From Nocardia brasiliensis (GTDB lineage Bacteria; Actinomycetota; Actinomycetes; Mycobacteriales; Mycobacteriaceae): DNA of 64,000 nt. Both the position numbers and the translations under genes were made by a program. Location of the stretch: NCBI RefSeq assembly GCF_011801125.1, contig NZ_CP046171.1, forward strand, positions 1,674,001-1,738,000, written 5' to 3'. The first letter of the stretch is position 1; every line of letters starts with the position of its first letter. Of the stretch, positions 8,823-16,839 are shown piece by piece. The notes below the pieces were generated by a model. It saw only the letters and a program-made list of their open reading frames with translations. It had not been told where the DNA came from and ran no database searches.

Positions 8823-9263
8823 ATGAGCACCACCGCCCCCGTCACCCTGAACCCGGCGATCATCGGCCAGGCGGAGAAGCACCACACGGCCACCCTGACC
8901 CGTGCCCTGTCCGGCACCACGCTCAACGAGCAGCGCTGGATCACTCTGAACCAGGCCTTGGCCGCCGGCCCGGTCGAGCGCTCGGTCCACGTCGCCAAGG
9001 TCGCGGGGATGACCCAGTGGGAACCCGCCACGGTCGCCGACGCCGTCACGGCCCTGATCGCGGATGGGCTGCTGGCCGAATCCGCCGGTGGCCGGGTGGA
9101 GATCACCGAGCGCGGCCGGGACATGGTCGCTCAGGTGTGCGGCGCGTCCGGCAAAATTCTGGGCCCCGCCTACGGCGCGGTCTCCGCTGAGGAGTTGGCC
9201 ATCGCGGCCCGCGTGCTGGTGACCATCACCGCCCGCATGGCCGAGGAACTGGCCAACGCCTGA
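8823..9263 (+). CDS. MarR-like winged-helix protein, cytoplasmic paralogue
   Basis: The 146-residue protein resembles a MarR-type winged helix-turn-helix: an N-terminal helix (AIIGQAEKHHTATLTRAL), a recognition part (HVAKVAGMTQWEPATVADAVTALIADGLL), a wing (GGRVEITERGRDMV), and a C-terminal helix TITARMAEELA. ATG 8823 is preceded by AAGGAG at good spacing, which favours it over the upstream start. It is followed after 45 nt by a paralogue carrying a lipoprotein signal. It lacks an obvious ligand domain. Function unknown; DNA binding is inferred from fold similarity. Confidence 0.75.
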   Translation: MSTTAPVTLNPAIIGQAEKHHTATLTRALSGTTLNEQRWITLNQALAAGPVERSVHVAKVAGMTQWEPATVADAVTALIADGLLAESAGGRVEITERGRDMVAQVCGASGKILGPAYGAVSAEELAIAARVLVTITARMAEELANA

Positions 9264-9308
9264 ACCCGATCGATATCCGAAGCGCCTGAACAGGAATGGG
9301 TTTCACAA

Positions 9309-9881
9309 GTGTTCAATAGAACTGCCGCCTTCGTCGGCGCGGTTTCGGTCGTCGGCGCGGCGCTGCTGCTCGCCGGCTGCACCGGAGCGACCGGGCCGCA
9401 CTCGAACACCACGGTCGCGGCCACGGGCACGACCGAATCGGTTCCCGCCGCCCCGGCTACGCTCAGCCCGGCGATCATCGGCCAGGCGGAGAAGCATCAC
9501 GCCGCCGTCCTGACCCGAGTACTCGCCGGCACCACCCTGGACGAGAGGCAGTGGATCGTACTGAACCAGACACTGGCAGCGACCGAGCCGGTCGAGCGGG
9601 CCGCCCACATCACCCGGGTAGCGGGCCTTACCCGGTGGGCGCCCGCCGACGTCGAGGCCAGTCTGCAAGCACTGCTCGATAGCGGTCTGCTGCAAGTCAT
9701 TTCGGACGGCACAATCGAGCCGAGCGCCGCGGGCAAGAACCTCGCGGACAAGGTTCGCGCCGAGTCCGGTGCGATAGTGGCAGCTGCCTACGGTGCGGTC
9801 ACACCCGAGGATCTGGCTGCGGCGGCCCGCGTGCTGACCACCATCACCGCCCGCATGGCCGAGGAGTTGGCCCACGGCTGA
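9309..9881 (+). CDS. Putative lipoprotein with a MarR-like winged-helix domain
   Basis: This 190-residue product starts (GTG) with a lipoprotein signal peptide: RTAAFVGAVSVVGAALLLAGC, with the lipobox LLAGC giving Cys23. A short threonine/alanine-rich linker follows, and from about residue 50 the sequence repeats the preceding gene almost motif for motif (PAIIGQAEKHH, LTRVLAGTTLDERQW, HITRVAGLTRWAP, TITARMAEELA). A winged-helix domain outside the membrane is unusual; it may have become a binding or structural module. It probably arose by tandem duplication of the upstream gene with gain of a signal, and the two likely share one transcript. Confidence 0.75.
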   Translation: MFNRTAAFVGAVSVVGAALLLAGCTGATGPHSNTTVAATGTTESVPAAPATLSPAIIGQAEKHHAAVLTRVLAGTTLDERQWIVLNQTLAATEPVERAAHITRVAGLTRWAPADVEASLQALLDSGLLQVISDGTIEPSAAGKNLADKVRAESGAIVAAAYGAVTPEDLAAAARVLTTITARMAEELAHG

Positions 9882-10139
9882 ACCGAAGAGCTGGGGCGGA
9901 CGCCGCCTGCCGAGTCTGTGTTGTAGCCGAACTGGACAGCCACGAGGCTCGCCAAGTAGCAATTCGTCGATCTCGTGGCTGGAAGCGTCGTCGATGCCGA
10001 GCGGCGGGAGAGGTGATTCGCACGGGCGAATTGCGGTCAGCTCTGCAAGGAGCAGGTCTTGAGCGTATCGGCGCGCCTAGGTCATGTCTCCCAATCGGCC
10101 TTTTCGGATCGCGCCCGGTGGGCCGGTTGGTCGGGCATC

Positions 10140-10535
10140 ATGGTCGCCGTGGCGACGGTGGTTGGTGATCGGTATCGGGTTCTGACGGATAAGCAGTGGG
10201 AACTGCTGGAGCTGTTGTTGCCGAAATCCGATGGCCAGGTAGGCCGTAACTTCGCCAACAATCGGCTGGTGGTGGAGGGGATGTTGTTCCGGTTGCGGAC
10301 GGGGGGCAGTGGAGGGACTTGCCGGAGGCGTTCGGTCTGTGGCAGACGGTGTGGAAGCGGCATCGCCGCTATGTCGGTGACAGGACCTGGGATCGAGTGC
10401 TGGTCGCGTTGACCGCGCTCGCGGACGCGACCGGGAATCTGGATTGGCTTGTGTCGGTGGATTCTTCGATGAATGCGAGTTCATCAACACGGCGCGAACA
10501 CGGGACTGCCCCGAGTTCGGTTGACTCGCGGGTGT
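10140..10535 (+). pseudogene. IS5-family transposase, frameshifted and truncated
   Basis: The N-terminus reads RYRVLTDKQWELLELLLPKS, typical of IS5-group transposases. A base lost near 10301-10308 shifts the frame; the continuation (QWRDLPEAFGLWQTVWKRH ... LDWLVSVDSS) is in another frame, and a second shift near 10470 leads to VHQHGANT. The catalytic remainder is missing. The gene is dead. Confidence 0.75.
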
Positions 10536-10541
10536 GGTGGT

Positions 10542-10790
10542 TCAGGCCGCGAGCGCGGGCTGGTTTATTGTCTCAAACTCGATCGGGGTCAGTCGGCGTT
10601 GCCGGCGAGTGCGATGGTAGGTCTTCTCGATCCAGACCACGATCGCCAACCGCAGCTCCGCGCGGGTTGCCCAGCGTCGCCGGTCCAGGACATTCTTCTG
10701 CAGCAGTGCGAAAACGACTCCATCGCCGCATTGTCACCACACGCCCCGACCCTGCCCATCGAACCCCGTAAACCATTGACCGACAATGCA
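10542..10790 (-). pseudogene. IS3-family transposase C-terminal remnant
   Basis: Minus-strand frames spell SMGRVGACGDNAAMESF and, after a one-base shift, FALLQKNVLDRRRWATRAEL and RRQRRLTPIEFETIN, which is the end of an IS3 OrfB integrase core. The N-terminal part is absent, apparently cut off by the neighbouring IS30 copy. Confidence 0.7.
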
Positions 10791-10823
10791 TTCACGAACT
10801 TTCGGAACCGGAATTGGGCGGAT

Positions 10824-11561
10824 TCAACTGGTCGACGCAACACTGTGCTGTTGAAGCGATTGTAGGTGATATTCCATCGCTTCGGCCGGGGTGCGTCATC
10901 CGAGAACCTTCCGTGGCCGCGTATTGTGTGCGTGGGCGACCGTGGCGAGATATCTTGCAGTCCACCGCGATAGATCGGTGCCTTTCGGAAAGTATTGCCG
11001 CAAAAGCCCGTTCGTGCTCTCGTTCGTTCCCCGCTGCCAGGGGGTTGGGGGGCCGGCGATCCGCCCGGCCAGGCGTTGTTGGACGTACTGCCGAAGTTGG
11101 TGATTCTCAAGCAGTTTCGCCTTCTTCGGCCGACGGGCGAACAACTCAGCCTTCCACTGGGCGACCAAGGCCCGGTAGTCGAGCTTGCCGCCGCGGGTGG
11201 CAGCGTTGCGCCGCAGCTCCCGCGAGATGGTGGACGGACTACGACCCAGCGCCGTCGCGATCTGCCGCACGCCCTTGCCCTGCACCCGCAGCAGCGCGAT
11301 CTCCTCACGCTCGGCGAACGACAGATAACGCCCACTGGGCGGGCTCCGCGAATACGGCGACATCCCGCCAGCATCGCGGAACCATCGAGTTCCCTTGACA
11401 GGCGATACCCTTACTGCGACAGCGGCTTCCGTCGGCAGCAGCCCCTCGGCGACCTTGTCCCGGAAACGGCGCTCCACTATTCGCTGGTGGCCCGGATGCC
11501 CCGGCGACCGCATCGGCGCTCGCCCGGTCACCTCCCGCATCCAGTCCGATGGCCTTCCCAT
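10824..11561 (-). pseudogene. IS30-family transposase with internal deletion and nonsense codon
   Basis: The N-terminal helix-turn-helix (YLSFAEREEIALLRVQGKG, IATALGRSPSTISREL) is intact. The frame then jumps from QYVQQRLAGRI to WQRGTNESTNGLLRQYF, skipping most of the DDE domain, and a TGA replaces the expected tryptophan codon in the C-terminal KVLGW-RTPAEAM motif near 10896. The remaining tail is still readable to 10824. It cannot be active. Confidence 0.8.
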
Positions 11562-11656
11562 ACACCCTCCGTGACCTCGTACCTGTTCTCGTTGGCACCT
11601 GTTCTCGTTGGCCCGCGGCCCTGCCGGGCAGGGACACATTCACGTGAGGATTCTCG

Positions 11657-11998
11657 ATGACAAGCACGACCCCTACACCCCGCACGACCGGCTATCCGGC
11701 CTCGCCCGAGCCTGGTTTGCGGTCTGCCGCTATGCGCACTGAGAGCTCCGATCGCACCACGACCAAGTCCGAGGGTGACACCGGATTGCTCGCGGTGCCC
11801 GCGGTGCTCGGACTGGGCATGCTGATCGCGGCGTTCGCTACCCTCGACCGAATCCCGGGCTGGTCCGAGGAGTACGGCGCGATCCTCGTTTACCTCGCGT
11901 GCTTCCTCTACATGTCTATCGCTGGACGGCTCACGTGGTGGGGTGTCGATACCCTGTTCGCGCGAGCCAGGAACAGTCGGCGAGGGAGCCGTCGGTGA
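11657..11998 (+). CDS. Small membrane protein, first gene of the toxin cassette
   Basis: The 113-residue protein has a polar, threonine-rich N-terminus of about 40 residues, then two predicted membrane segments (LLAVPAVLGLGMLIAAFATL at about 44-63 and YGAILVYLACFLYMSIAG at about 73-90) and a basic tail (ARARNSRRGSRR). A ribosome-binding site GTGAGGA precedes the ATG. Its TGA overlaps the GTG of the toxin gene (GTGA, 11995-11998), so the two are coupled. A role in anchoring or exporting the toxin is possible but is inference. Confidence 0.7.
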   Translation: MTSTTPTPRTTGYPASPEPGLRSAAMRTESSDRTTTKSEGDTGLLAVPAVLGLGMLIAAFATLDRIPGWSEEYGAILVYLACFLYMSIAGRLTWWGVDTLFARARNSRRGSRR

Positions 11999-14484
11999 CC
12001 TCGCCGAGGCGAAGGGTGCGCCTAAGTGCGGCGGTGCTGGCGGTCACGGCCGCGGGTATCGGGGTCGGGTTCGCGGTGCTGGCCGAGGTACCGCATTCGG
12101 ATGCCGCACCCTATATCCCGTGTGAGCAGTGGCAGCAGATGCATCCGGGCTGGCCGTGTGTCGATGTTCCCGAACCCTCACAACCACCCACGCCCTCGCA
12201 ACCGCCGCTACCTACCTGGGCCCCGAACCAGCCCGGCACCGGCGGCGGGTCCCGCGCGGGGGCGCTCACGCCTCCACCGGTCGGACCCGGCGACGGAACC
12301 CCGATCGTGCCCGTGCCCGGCTACACTCAGCCAGCCCTGCCCGGCAACACCCCTGTGGCGCCACCCGCGCAAACCCCCGGACCTGCGCCGGGTAGTGCAC
12401 CACCGGCACCTCTGGAACCTTCGGAGCCATCTACGCTATCGGGACCGCCATCCGCGCCTCTGGAGACGCTGGCGCCCAGTCCCGTGCCCACTGCGCCGAT
12501 ACCTGTCCCCGCACGCGAGACGGTCGTGGACGCGACCACCGACAGCGGTGCCTCACGCAATGGACTCATGGCATTACTGGCGCTGACCGGCGCTGCTGCC
12601 TTTGTCGCTGGTGCCCCCTTGGGTCGATCCCGGCCCAGCACCCCGTCCAGTGCCCTCGGCGGTATGGTCAAACAAGCCAACAGCAAGCCGCAGGCCGACT
12701 TCGAAGGTGGTGGCGGCAAGGGGACCACCGGCCAGTCGTCGTCGATGGGCACGCTCGGACTGTTGACCGGCGTCGATCCGATGCCGCAACAGCAGCCCGG
12801 TGTCGGCGGTCTGCCGGACGTGATCGACATCGTCAACGAGGGCACACCGGCCCCTGGGCAGAGCAGGACCTTGCCCAGCGGTACCGGCTTGCAGACCAAC
12901 CCGGGCGGCACCAGCACGGAATGGTCTCCTACGGGAGGGCAATCGTTCACGACCGAGCGCACGTCACCACGACCGTCCCAGCCCTCGCAACAATCCTCGA
13001 TCACACCCCAGCAGTTGACCGGCGTCGAGCCGATGCCGCAACAGCAGCAGGGCCCGATGGACCTGCTCGATGTGCTCGCCTTGACCAAACACGGTCCCAT
13101 CGAACCGAACACGACAACCGAGCTGCCAAGCGGCTACACCATCGAGAACACGACCTCCTCCACCGAAAACGGCGTCACGGTCAGCACCAACACCTACCGC
13201 TACCCAGGGACCGACCCGACCACCCGCACCGAATACACCCGCACCTTCAACGAACCGTTCAACGGCGAAGGCACCTCCTACGACGCCACAGTCGACGAAC
13301 AAGGCAACCTCATCTCCGTCACGGTGCACGGTTCCAAGACCATTCAAGAGATCACCTTCAACCCCGACCACTCCTACACCGTCACCGGAACAGACGGCAG
13401 CACACAAAGGTTCGACCCCACCGGCAAACCCCTCGACAGCCCGCCGACCGGACTCGAAGATCCGAAATCCCAAGCAACCAAAGACTGGCTTCGCGAAGGC
13501 TGGCACACCGCCACCAGCCTCAACCGCTTCATCCAAAACCTGCAAGGCGTCCACGGCGTCGAAGGCCTCCAAGACGACGCCGAAATCCTCGGCAACGCCG
13601 CCACCTCCTACGCCGAATGGACCCTCGAAAACCAGAACAGCCCTAACGCCAACGCCGAACTCCTGACCACCTTCGGCCGCCACCTGCTCCGCTACGACGA
13701 CCTCGTCCGCTACGGTCCCCAATACTGGCAACAAAAAATGGGCCTCGACATCGGCACCGCCATCATCGGCGGCGAAGCCGCGATCCCAGCCCGGCCCTTC
13801 CTCCGCGGCGGCGAAGAGCTGGCCGAAGGCGTCGGCAGAGGAGCGGTCCCACCGAAAGGAGGTTCCGCGAGACCTGGAAGCGGCGCAATCGGGAACAATC
13901 CGCCCCCGATAACCATTCGCAATCTACCCGAAACCGACGCCCTACCGCCCTATGCGCAGCCCCGACCCGACCTGATCGACCCCAATGTGCCGACCGGAAT
14001 CATCCCGCCTGACTACATGCCATACGGCGATACTCTCACTCCGGAGGAGTTCGCGCAGAAGTACTGGGATCCCAGTGTCCCGGCTCCGGACTATGCGCCT
14101 GACAAGCCGGGTGCGTGGAAGTATCCGGACGAGAACGGATTCAGGCTGGACCCCTCTGGTAATCCGATAATTTTCGACCGAAATTACGTGCCGCCGCCAG
14201 GAACTGAGTTCGACCGCTTCGGTAGTGAGTTCGGAAGGTATCTGGCCCCGAAGGGCTCGGGCTTCGGGGAGCGTTCACTTCCCCCCAACTCACTGCAGGA
14301 GCCGTACTATACATACGTAGTGACAGACGTTCCGCTGCCGGACGGTTGGCGGCTTGAACTCGGACCTGTGGCACCAGGCTTCGAGCAGCAGGGCAACGGA
14401 ATACAAATATTTATCGTGCCGCCTGTGGATTACAACGAGGGGCCGGTATTGGCATACCTGAGGAAGGAAGGGTACCTGAGGTGA
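11995..14484 (+). CDS. TNT-domain polymorphic toxin (putative NAD+ glycohydrolase)
   Basis: The 829-residue protein starts at GTG 11995 with a basic tail and a membrane segment (about residues 10-30). A proline-rich region follows (to about 188), then a second hydrophobic segment (NGLMALLALTGAAAFVAG, about 189-210). Two copies of an LTGV-[DE]-PMPQQQ unit start at residues 257 and 341, and a beta-rich stretch with YD-repeat character lies at about 370-490. The last 130 residues match the tuberculosis necrotizing toxin domain (CpnT type): DRFG (Arg741), GERSLPP, LGPVAPGFEQ (Gln798) and GNGIQ. TNT hydrolyses NAD+. The usual APWF tryptophan is replaced by glycine. The gene is coupled by GTGA overlaps to the membrane protein before it and the immunity gene after it. 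There is no ESX/WXG channel domain as in CpnT. Confidence 0.85.
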   Translation: MTSPRRRVRLSAAVLAVTAAGIGVGFAVLAEVPHSDAAPYIPCEQWQQMHPGWPCVDVPEPSQPPTPSQPPLPTWAPNQPGTGGGSRAGALTPPPVGPGDGTPIVPVPGYTQPALPGNTPVAPPAQTPGPAPGSAPPAPLEPSEPSTLSGPPSAPLETLAPSPVPTAPIPVPARETVVDATTDSGASRNGLMALLALTGAAAFVAGAPLGRSRPSTPSSALGGMVKQANSKPQADFEGGGGKGTTGQSSSMGTLGLLTGVDPMPQQQPGVGGLPDVIDIVNEGTPAPGQSRTLPSGTGLQTNPGGTSTEWSPTGGQSFTTERTSPRPSQPSQQSSITPQQLTGVEPMPQQQQGPMDLLDVLALTKHGPIEPNTTTELPSGYTIENTTSSTENGVTVSTNTYRYPGTDPTTRTEYTRTFNEPFNGEGTSYDATVDEQGNLISVTVHGSKTIQEITFNPDHSYTVTGTDGSTQRFDPTGKPLDSPPTGLEDPKSQATKDWLREGWHTATSLNRFIQNLQGVHGVEGLQDDAEILGNAATSYAEWTLENQNSPNANAELLTTFGRHLLRYDDLVRYGPQYWQQKMGLDIGTAIIGGEAAIPARPFLRGGEELAEGVGRGAVPPKGGSARPGSGAIGNNPPPITIRNLPETDALPPYAQPRPDLIDPNVPTGIIPPDYMPYGDTLTPEEFAQKYWDPSVPAPDYAPDKPGAWKYPDENGFRLDPSGNPIIFDRNYVPPPGTEFDRFGSEFGRYLAPKGSGFGERSLPPNSLQEPYYTYVVTDVPLPDGWRLELGPVAPGFEQQGNGIQIFIVPPVDYNEGPVLAYLRKEGYLR

Positions 14485-15029
14485 CATCGAGTAGCCTGGG
14501 GAATGTCGAGTTGCGTATCACCGATGAGCAGATTACGGCCTTTTACGATGCTGTCGAGTTTTGGCGTGAGCAGTACATCGCGAAAGGATGGAAATTTCCA
14601 TGGTTCATGCCGATGCGACGCAGTGAAAACAGAGTCATAGCGGGGATATACGACGAAATGGCGTTTCGGATCGAATCGGTGCCCAATGGGTACAACCTCG
14701 TGCAATCTCTACCTCGTGAGGGAGAGCAGGAGCCGTCATTTTTCAGTCGCTATGAAGATGCGGTGAAGAAGGTAGCTTACGCAATATCATTCATGTACAG
14801 GTCGGATGCGGACTTGAATCCGCTGTTCAATTGGCGTCACAATTTAGCTGCGGGTGTGGTTCGCCAGGATATCGGTGACGGTTGGGCCAAGTACTATCTG
14901 ATCGAAGATCCCGAGGTCTACCACATAGGCGGATACATTACAGGAGTAGCGTTCAGTCGGGCATTGACGATGAGTATTGATGAATTCAACGAGGCAATGT
15001 TAGATGACCCGGGTGAGCCTGCGACGTAA
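14481..15029 (+). CDS. Immunity protein for the TNT toxin (Imm61/IFT-like)
   Basis: The 182-residue protein starts with GTG at 14481, overlapping the toxin stop TGA (14482-14484). That position, the soluble acidic character and the layout (an early FWREQYIAKGW segment, a central FFSRYEDAVKKVAYAISF, and a late GYITGVAFSRALTMSIDEF) fit the Imm61 / immunity-factor-for-TNT family, which plugs the NAD pocket of TNT. The gene is clearly poorer in G and C than its surroundings, with AATTTA- and ATA-type codons rare elsewhere in the window, as is usual for recently exchanged toxin tips and immunity genes. Assignment rests on context plus resemblance. Confidence 0.75.
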   Translation: MTSSSLGNVELRITDEQITAFYDAVEFWREQYIAKGWKFPWFMPMRRSENRVIAGIYDEMAFRIESVPNGYNLVQSLPREGEQEPSFFSRYEDAVKKVAYAISFMYRSDADLNPLFNWRHNLAAGVVRQDIGDGWAKYYLIEDPEVYHIGGYITGVAFSRALTMSIDEFNEAMLDDPGEPAT

Positions 15030-15124
15030 GCACAATTCCATGTGAATACGGTGGAACAAACGACTTCTGGAACTTGGTTCCCCTACCTCACGATATACCT
15101 ACGATGTTCTCGAGATGGTGAAGA

Positions 15125-15333
15125 CTGCCAATCGAGATCACGCCGATGTTCTTCGAGCTCGACGGCACCTTCCCCAACCACGAAGCCAGCCTCTCGTTAC
15201 CCGTGAATCTTGTGGACCTGCAAGGCGAAGTCCGGAAGGTCGGCGCTGACATCGGGTTGGTGTTCGACGGCGACACCGGCCGATGCTTCGACGTGGATGA
15301 AACCGGACAACCTGTCCCGCCCTCGGCCACCCG
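15125..15333 (+). pseudogene. Fragment of a phosphomannomutase/phosphoglucomutase gene (manB-like)
   Basis: The frame LPIEITPMFFELDGTFPNHE, followed by NLVDLQGEVRKVGADIGL and FDGDTGRCFDVDETG, is the sugar-phosphate binding and metal-binding loop region of an alpha-D-phosphohexomutase (normal loop DGDxDR). The metal loop is altered (DGDTGR for DGDADR), and no other part of the enzyme is present. It is a stray internal fragment just behind the immunity gene, perhaps carried in by recombination. Confidence 0.7.
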
Positions 15334-15412
15334 CTGCGACTCGACGCCGAAGCACCCACGCCACGACCATAAGCAGGACACGCATCCGCGACAAGGCAAA
15401 CCAGTGGTCCCA

Positions 15413-15933
15413 TCATCTCCGGGCAAAACCGGCTCTGAAGTGGCCCCTTCTCTCTGGCAGCCGACAGCTCAGCATGGCCCGATTACCTGTGCCTTCGGCC
15501 CGCGGAGCCGGGCGACATCGGGTGACGGAGTCGCCGATGTGAGGGTGCGGAGCAGGGTGATCTCCTCGTGCTGGGCAGCAAGTCTTGCCAGAGCCGTGGT
15601 TCGGAAAGGCGGTAAGGTCCGTGATCTCTGAGTTGGCTTCCATCAGGCGGCTTTTGAGCTTCGCGTTCCCGGTCTTGAGTCGGCTGATCTGGTTCTCTGC
15701 GGGGCCGAGGGGGTCGCCGGCTTCGCGGATTCGAGCGAGCCGGGTTTCGATTCTTCGCGCAGGTGGGTGTAGGGCCGGGTGCCGTAGAAGGCGGTGCGGT
15801 CGACGCCTGCTTCCTTGGCCAGAGTGCTGGTGTCGCAGCTGCCGCCAGCGGGGATGTCACCACGCAGCAGCCGGTCCATCGAGGCGCGGATGCGTGCTTC
15901 GTTCTGTTGGCACTGCTGGTTACTGATGCGCAT
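15413..15933 (-). pseudogene. Broken DUF6262-like gene of a transposon/integrative element
   Basis: The intact N-terminal 60 residues (NEARIRASMDRLLRGD, STLAKEAGVDRTAFYGTRPYTHLREE) look like the small helix-turn-helix protein that accompanies large tyrosine recombinases in actinobacterial transposons. After about 15750 the reading frame shifts; a coiled-coil-like continuation (KLKSRLMEANSEITDLTAF) is found in another frame, then the signal is lost. It is taken as a frameshifted gene, with the family match by eye. Confidence 0.5.
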
Positions 15934-15935
15934 GG

Positions 15936-16352
15936 TTACTCCTGTGCCGTTGCGGCGTTGTCGATTTCGGCGACAACGCGCTGGGCTCGGTCGTATTCGG
16001 TTTGCAGACGGGTCTTTTCGGCTTTTCGGGGCGACCCCAGGTTGCCGAGGAACGTCGCGGTGCGGGCGGCGTGTTCGGCCCAGACGGGTCGGTGGTGCTG
16101 GTGGTGGGTGGCCTGCGGGCAGCGGGCGGAGTCACACATTCCGATCATCGGCCGGTCCGCGTTCAGGGTGCCAGCGAGCTTCAGACACAACGCTCGGCTC
16201 GGATCACCAAACCAACAGAAGTTCGCCGGGCCGAGGTGCAGGGTCCTGGCGCGTTTGGACAGCAGGTTGAGCACGTCACGGTCGGCGGACTGTTGTGCTC
16301 GCTGGGTTCTCGCCTCGTGGTGGTCGTCGGAGGTCGTCGTCGGCACGGCCAC
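15936..16352 (-). pseudogene. C-terminal part of a large site-specific recombinase
   Basis: Residues about 25-138 (RDVLNLLSKRARTLHLGPANFCWFG, RALCLKLAGT, GMCDSARCPQATHH, then AEKTRLQTEYDRAQRV) resemble the cysteine-containing tail of transposon-type tyrosine recombinases that sit upstream of DUF6262 genes. The catalytic domain is missing, and the 5' end overlaps the DUF2637 gene in another frame, so a deletion probably fused the two regions. Confidence 0.45.
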
Positions 16353-16770
16353 CGGAACGATTCGCGGTGTGGGCCAGTGCCAGCAGCGCGATGGTGGACT
16401 GCGCCATGGACCCCTCGACGATCAGCGGCCACAGCCATGCCTCGCCCGCGGGAATACCGGCCAGCAATGCAAGGGAGCGCAATGCGGTGAAGGACAGCCA
16501 GAACGCTCCTGCCGCGATCAGCGCGGTCATTGCCGCGGCCATGAAATGGATGCCCCGGGCGTGCGCATGCGTGCTCAACAGTATGGAGACGCCATGCACG
16601 GCGGCCAGCAGTGCCAGTGGTGGGACGACGGCGACGGTTGCGGCGATCGCGGGCGCTGCGGTCGTGTGCAGGACGGCTTGGGTGGCGTTGCCGGTGATGC
16701 TGATCGTGGCTGCCGGGGTGAGCACGCTCCAGAAGAAGGTGTGCGCACGCGAACCTGGCGGCGTGTGCAC
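16276..16770 (-). CDS. DUF2637-type membrane protein of an integrative element
   Basis: Of 164 residues, the first 120 form four hydrophobic segments: a start around FFWSVLTPAATISITGNA, then PPLALLAAVHGVSILL, FMAAAMTALIAAGAFWLSFTALRSLALLAGIP and AWLWPLIVEGSMAQSTIALLAL. The FxLSFxALxxLAxLAGIP ... WLWPLIVEG pattern is the DUF2637 signature, common in actinomycete integrative conjugative elements and plasmids. The C-terminal tail (GGRADDDLRRPPRGENPAS) is probably not original. It starts at GTG 16770 without a clear ribosome-binding site. Function unknown. Confidence 0.7.
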   Translation of the reverse strand: MHTPPGSRAHTFFWSVLTPAATISITGNATQAVLHTTAAPAIAATVAVVPPLALLAAVHGVSILLSTHAHARGIHFMAAAMTALIAAGAFWLSFTALRSLALLAGIPAGEAWLWPLIVEGSMAQSTIALLALAHTANRSGGRADDDLRRPPRGENPASTTVRRP

Positions 16771-16839
16771 GTCCGGGCGTGGGTCTTCGGTCGAGGTGAG
16801 TTCCAGGGGGTGCCGGCCATGAGGAACCTTCCGGTGCGT

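Larger units (their letters stand above)
10140..11640. mobile_element. Cluster of three decayed insertion sequences (IS5, IS3, IS30)
   Basis: Within 1.5 kb lie a frameshifted IS5-type transposase on the plus strand, an IS3-type transposase tail on the minus strand and an IS30-type transposase with an internal deletion on the minus strand. None has an intact transposase, and clear terminal inverted repeats could not be fixed by eye. The cluster directly precedes the toxin cassette. A 16-bp direct repeat (ACCTGTTCTCGTTGGC, twice in about 11586-11617) lies at its right end. Confidence 0.7.
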
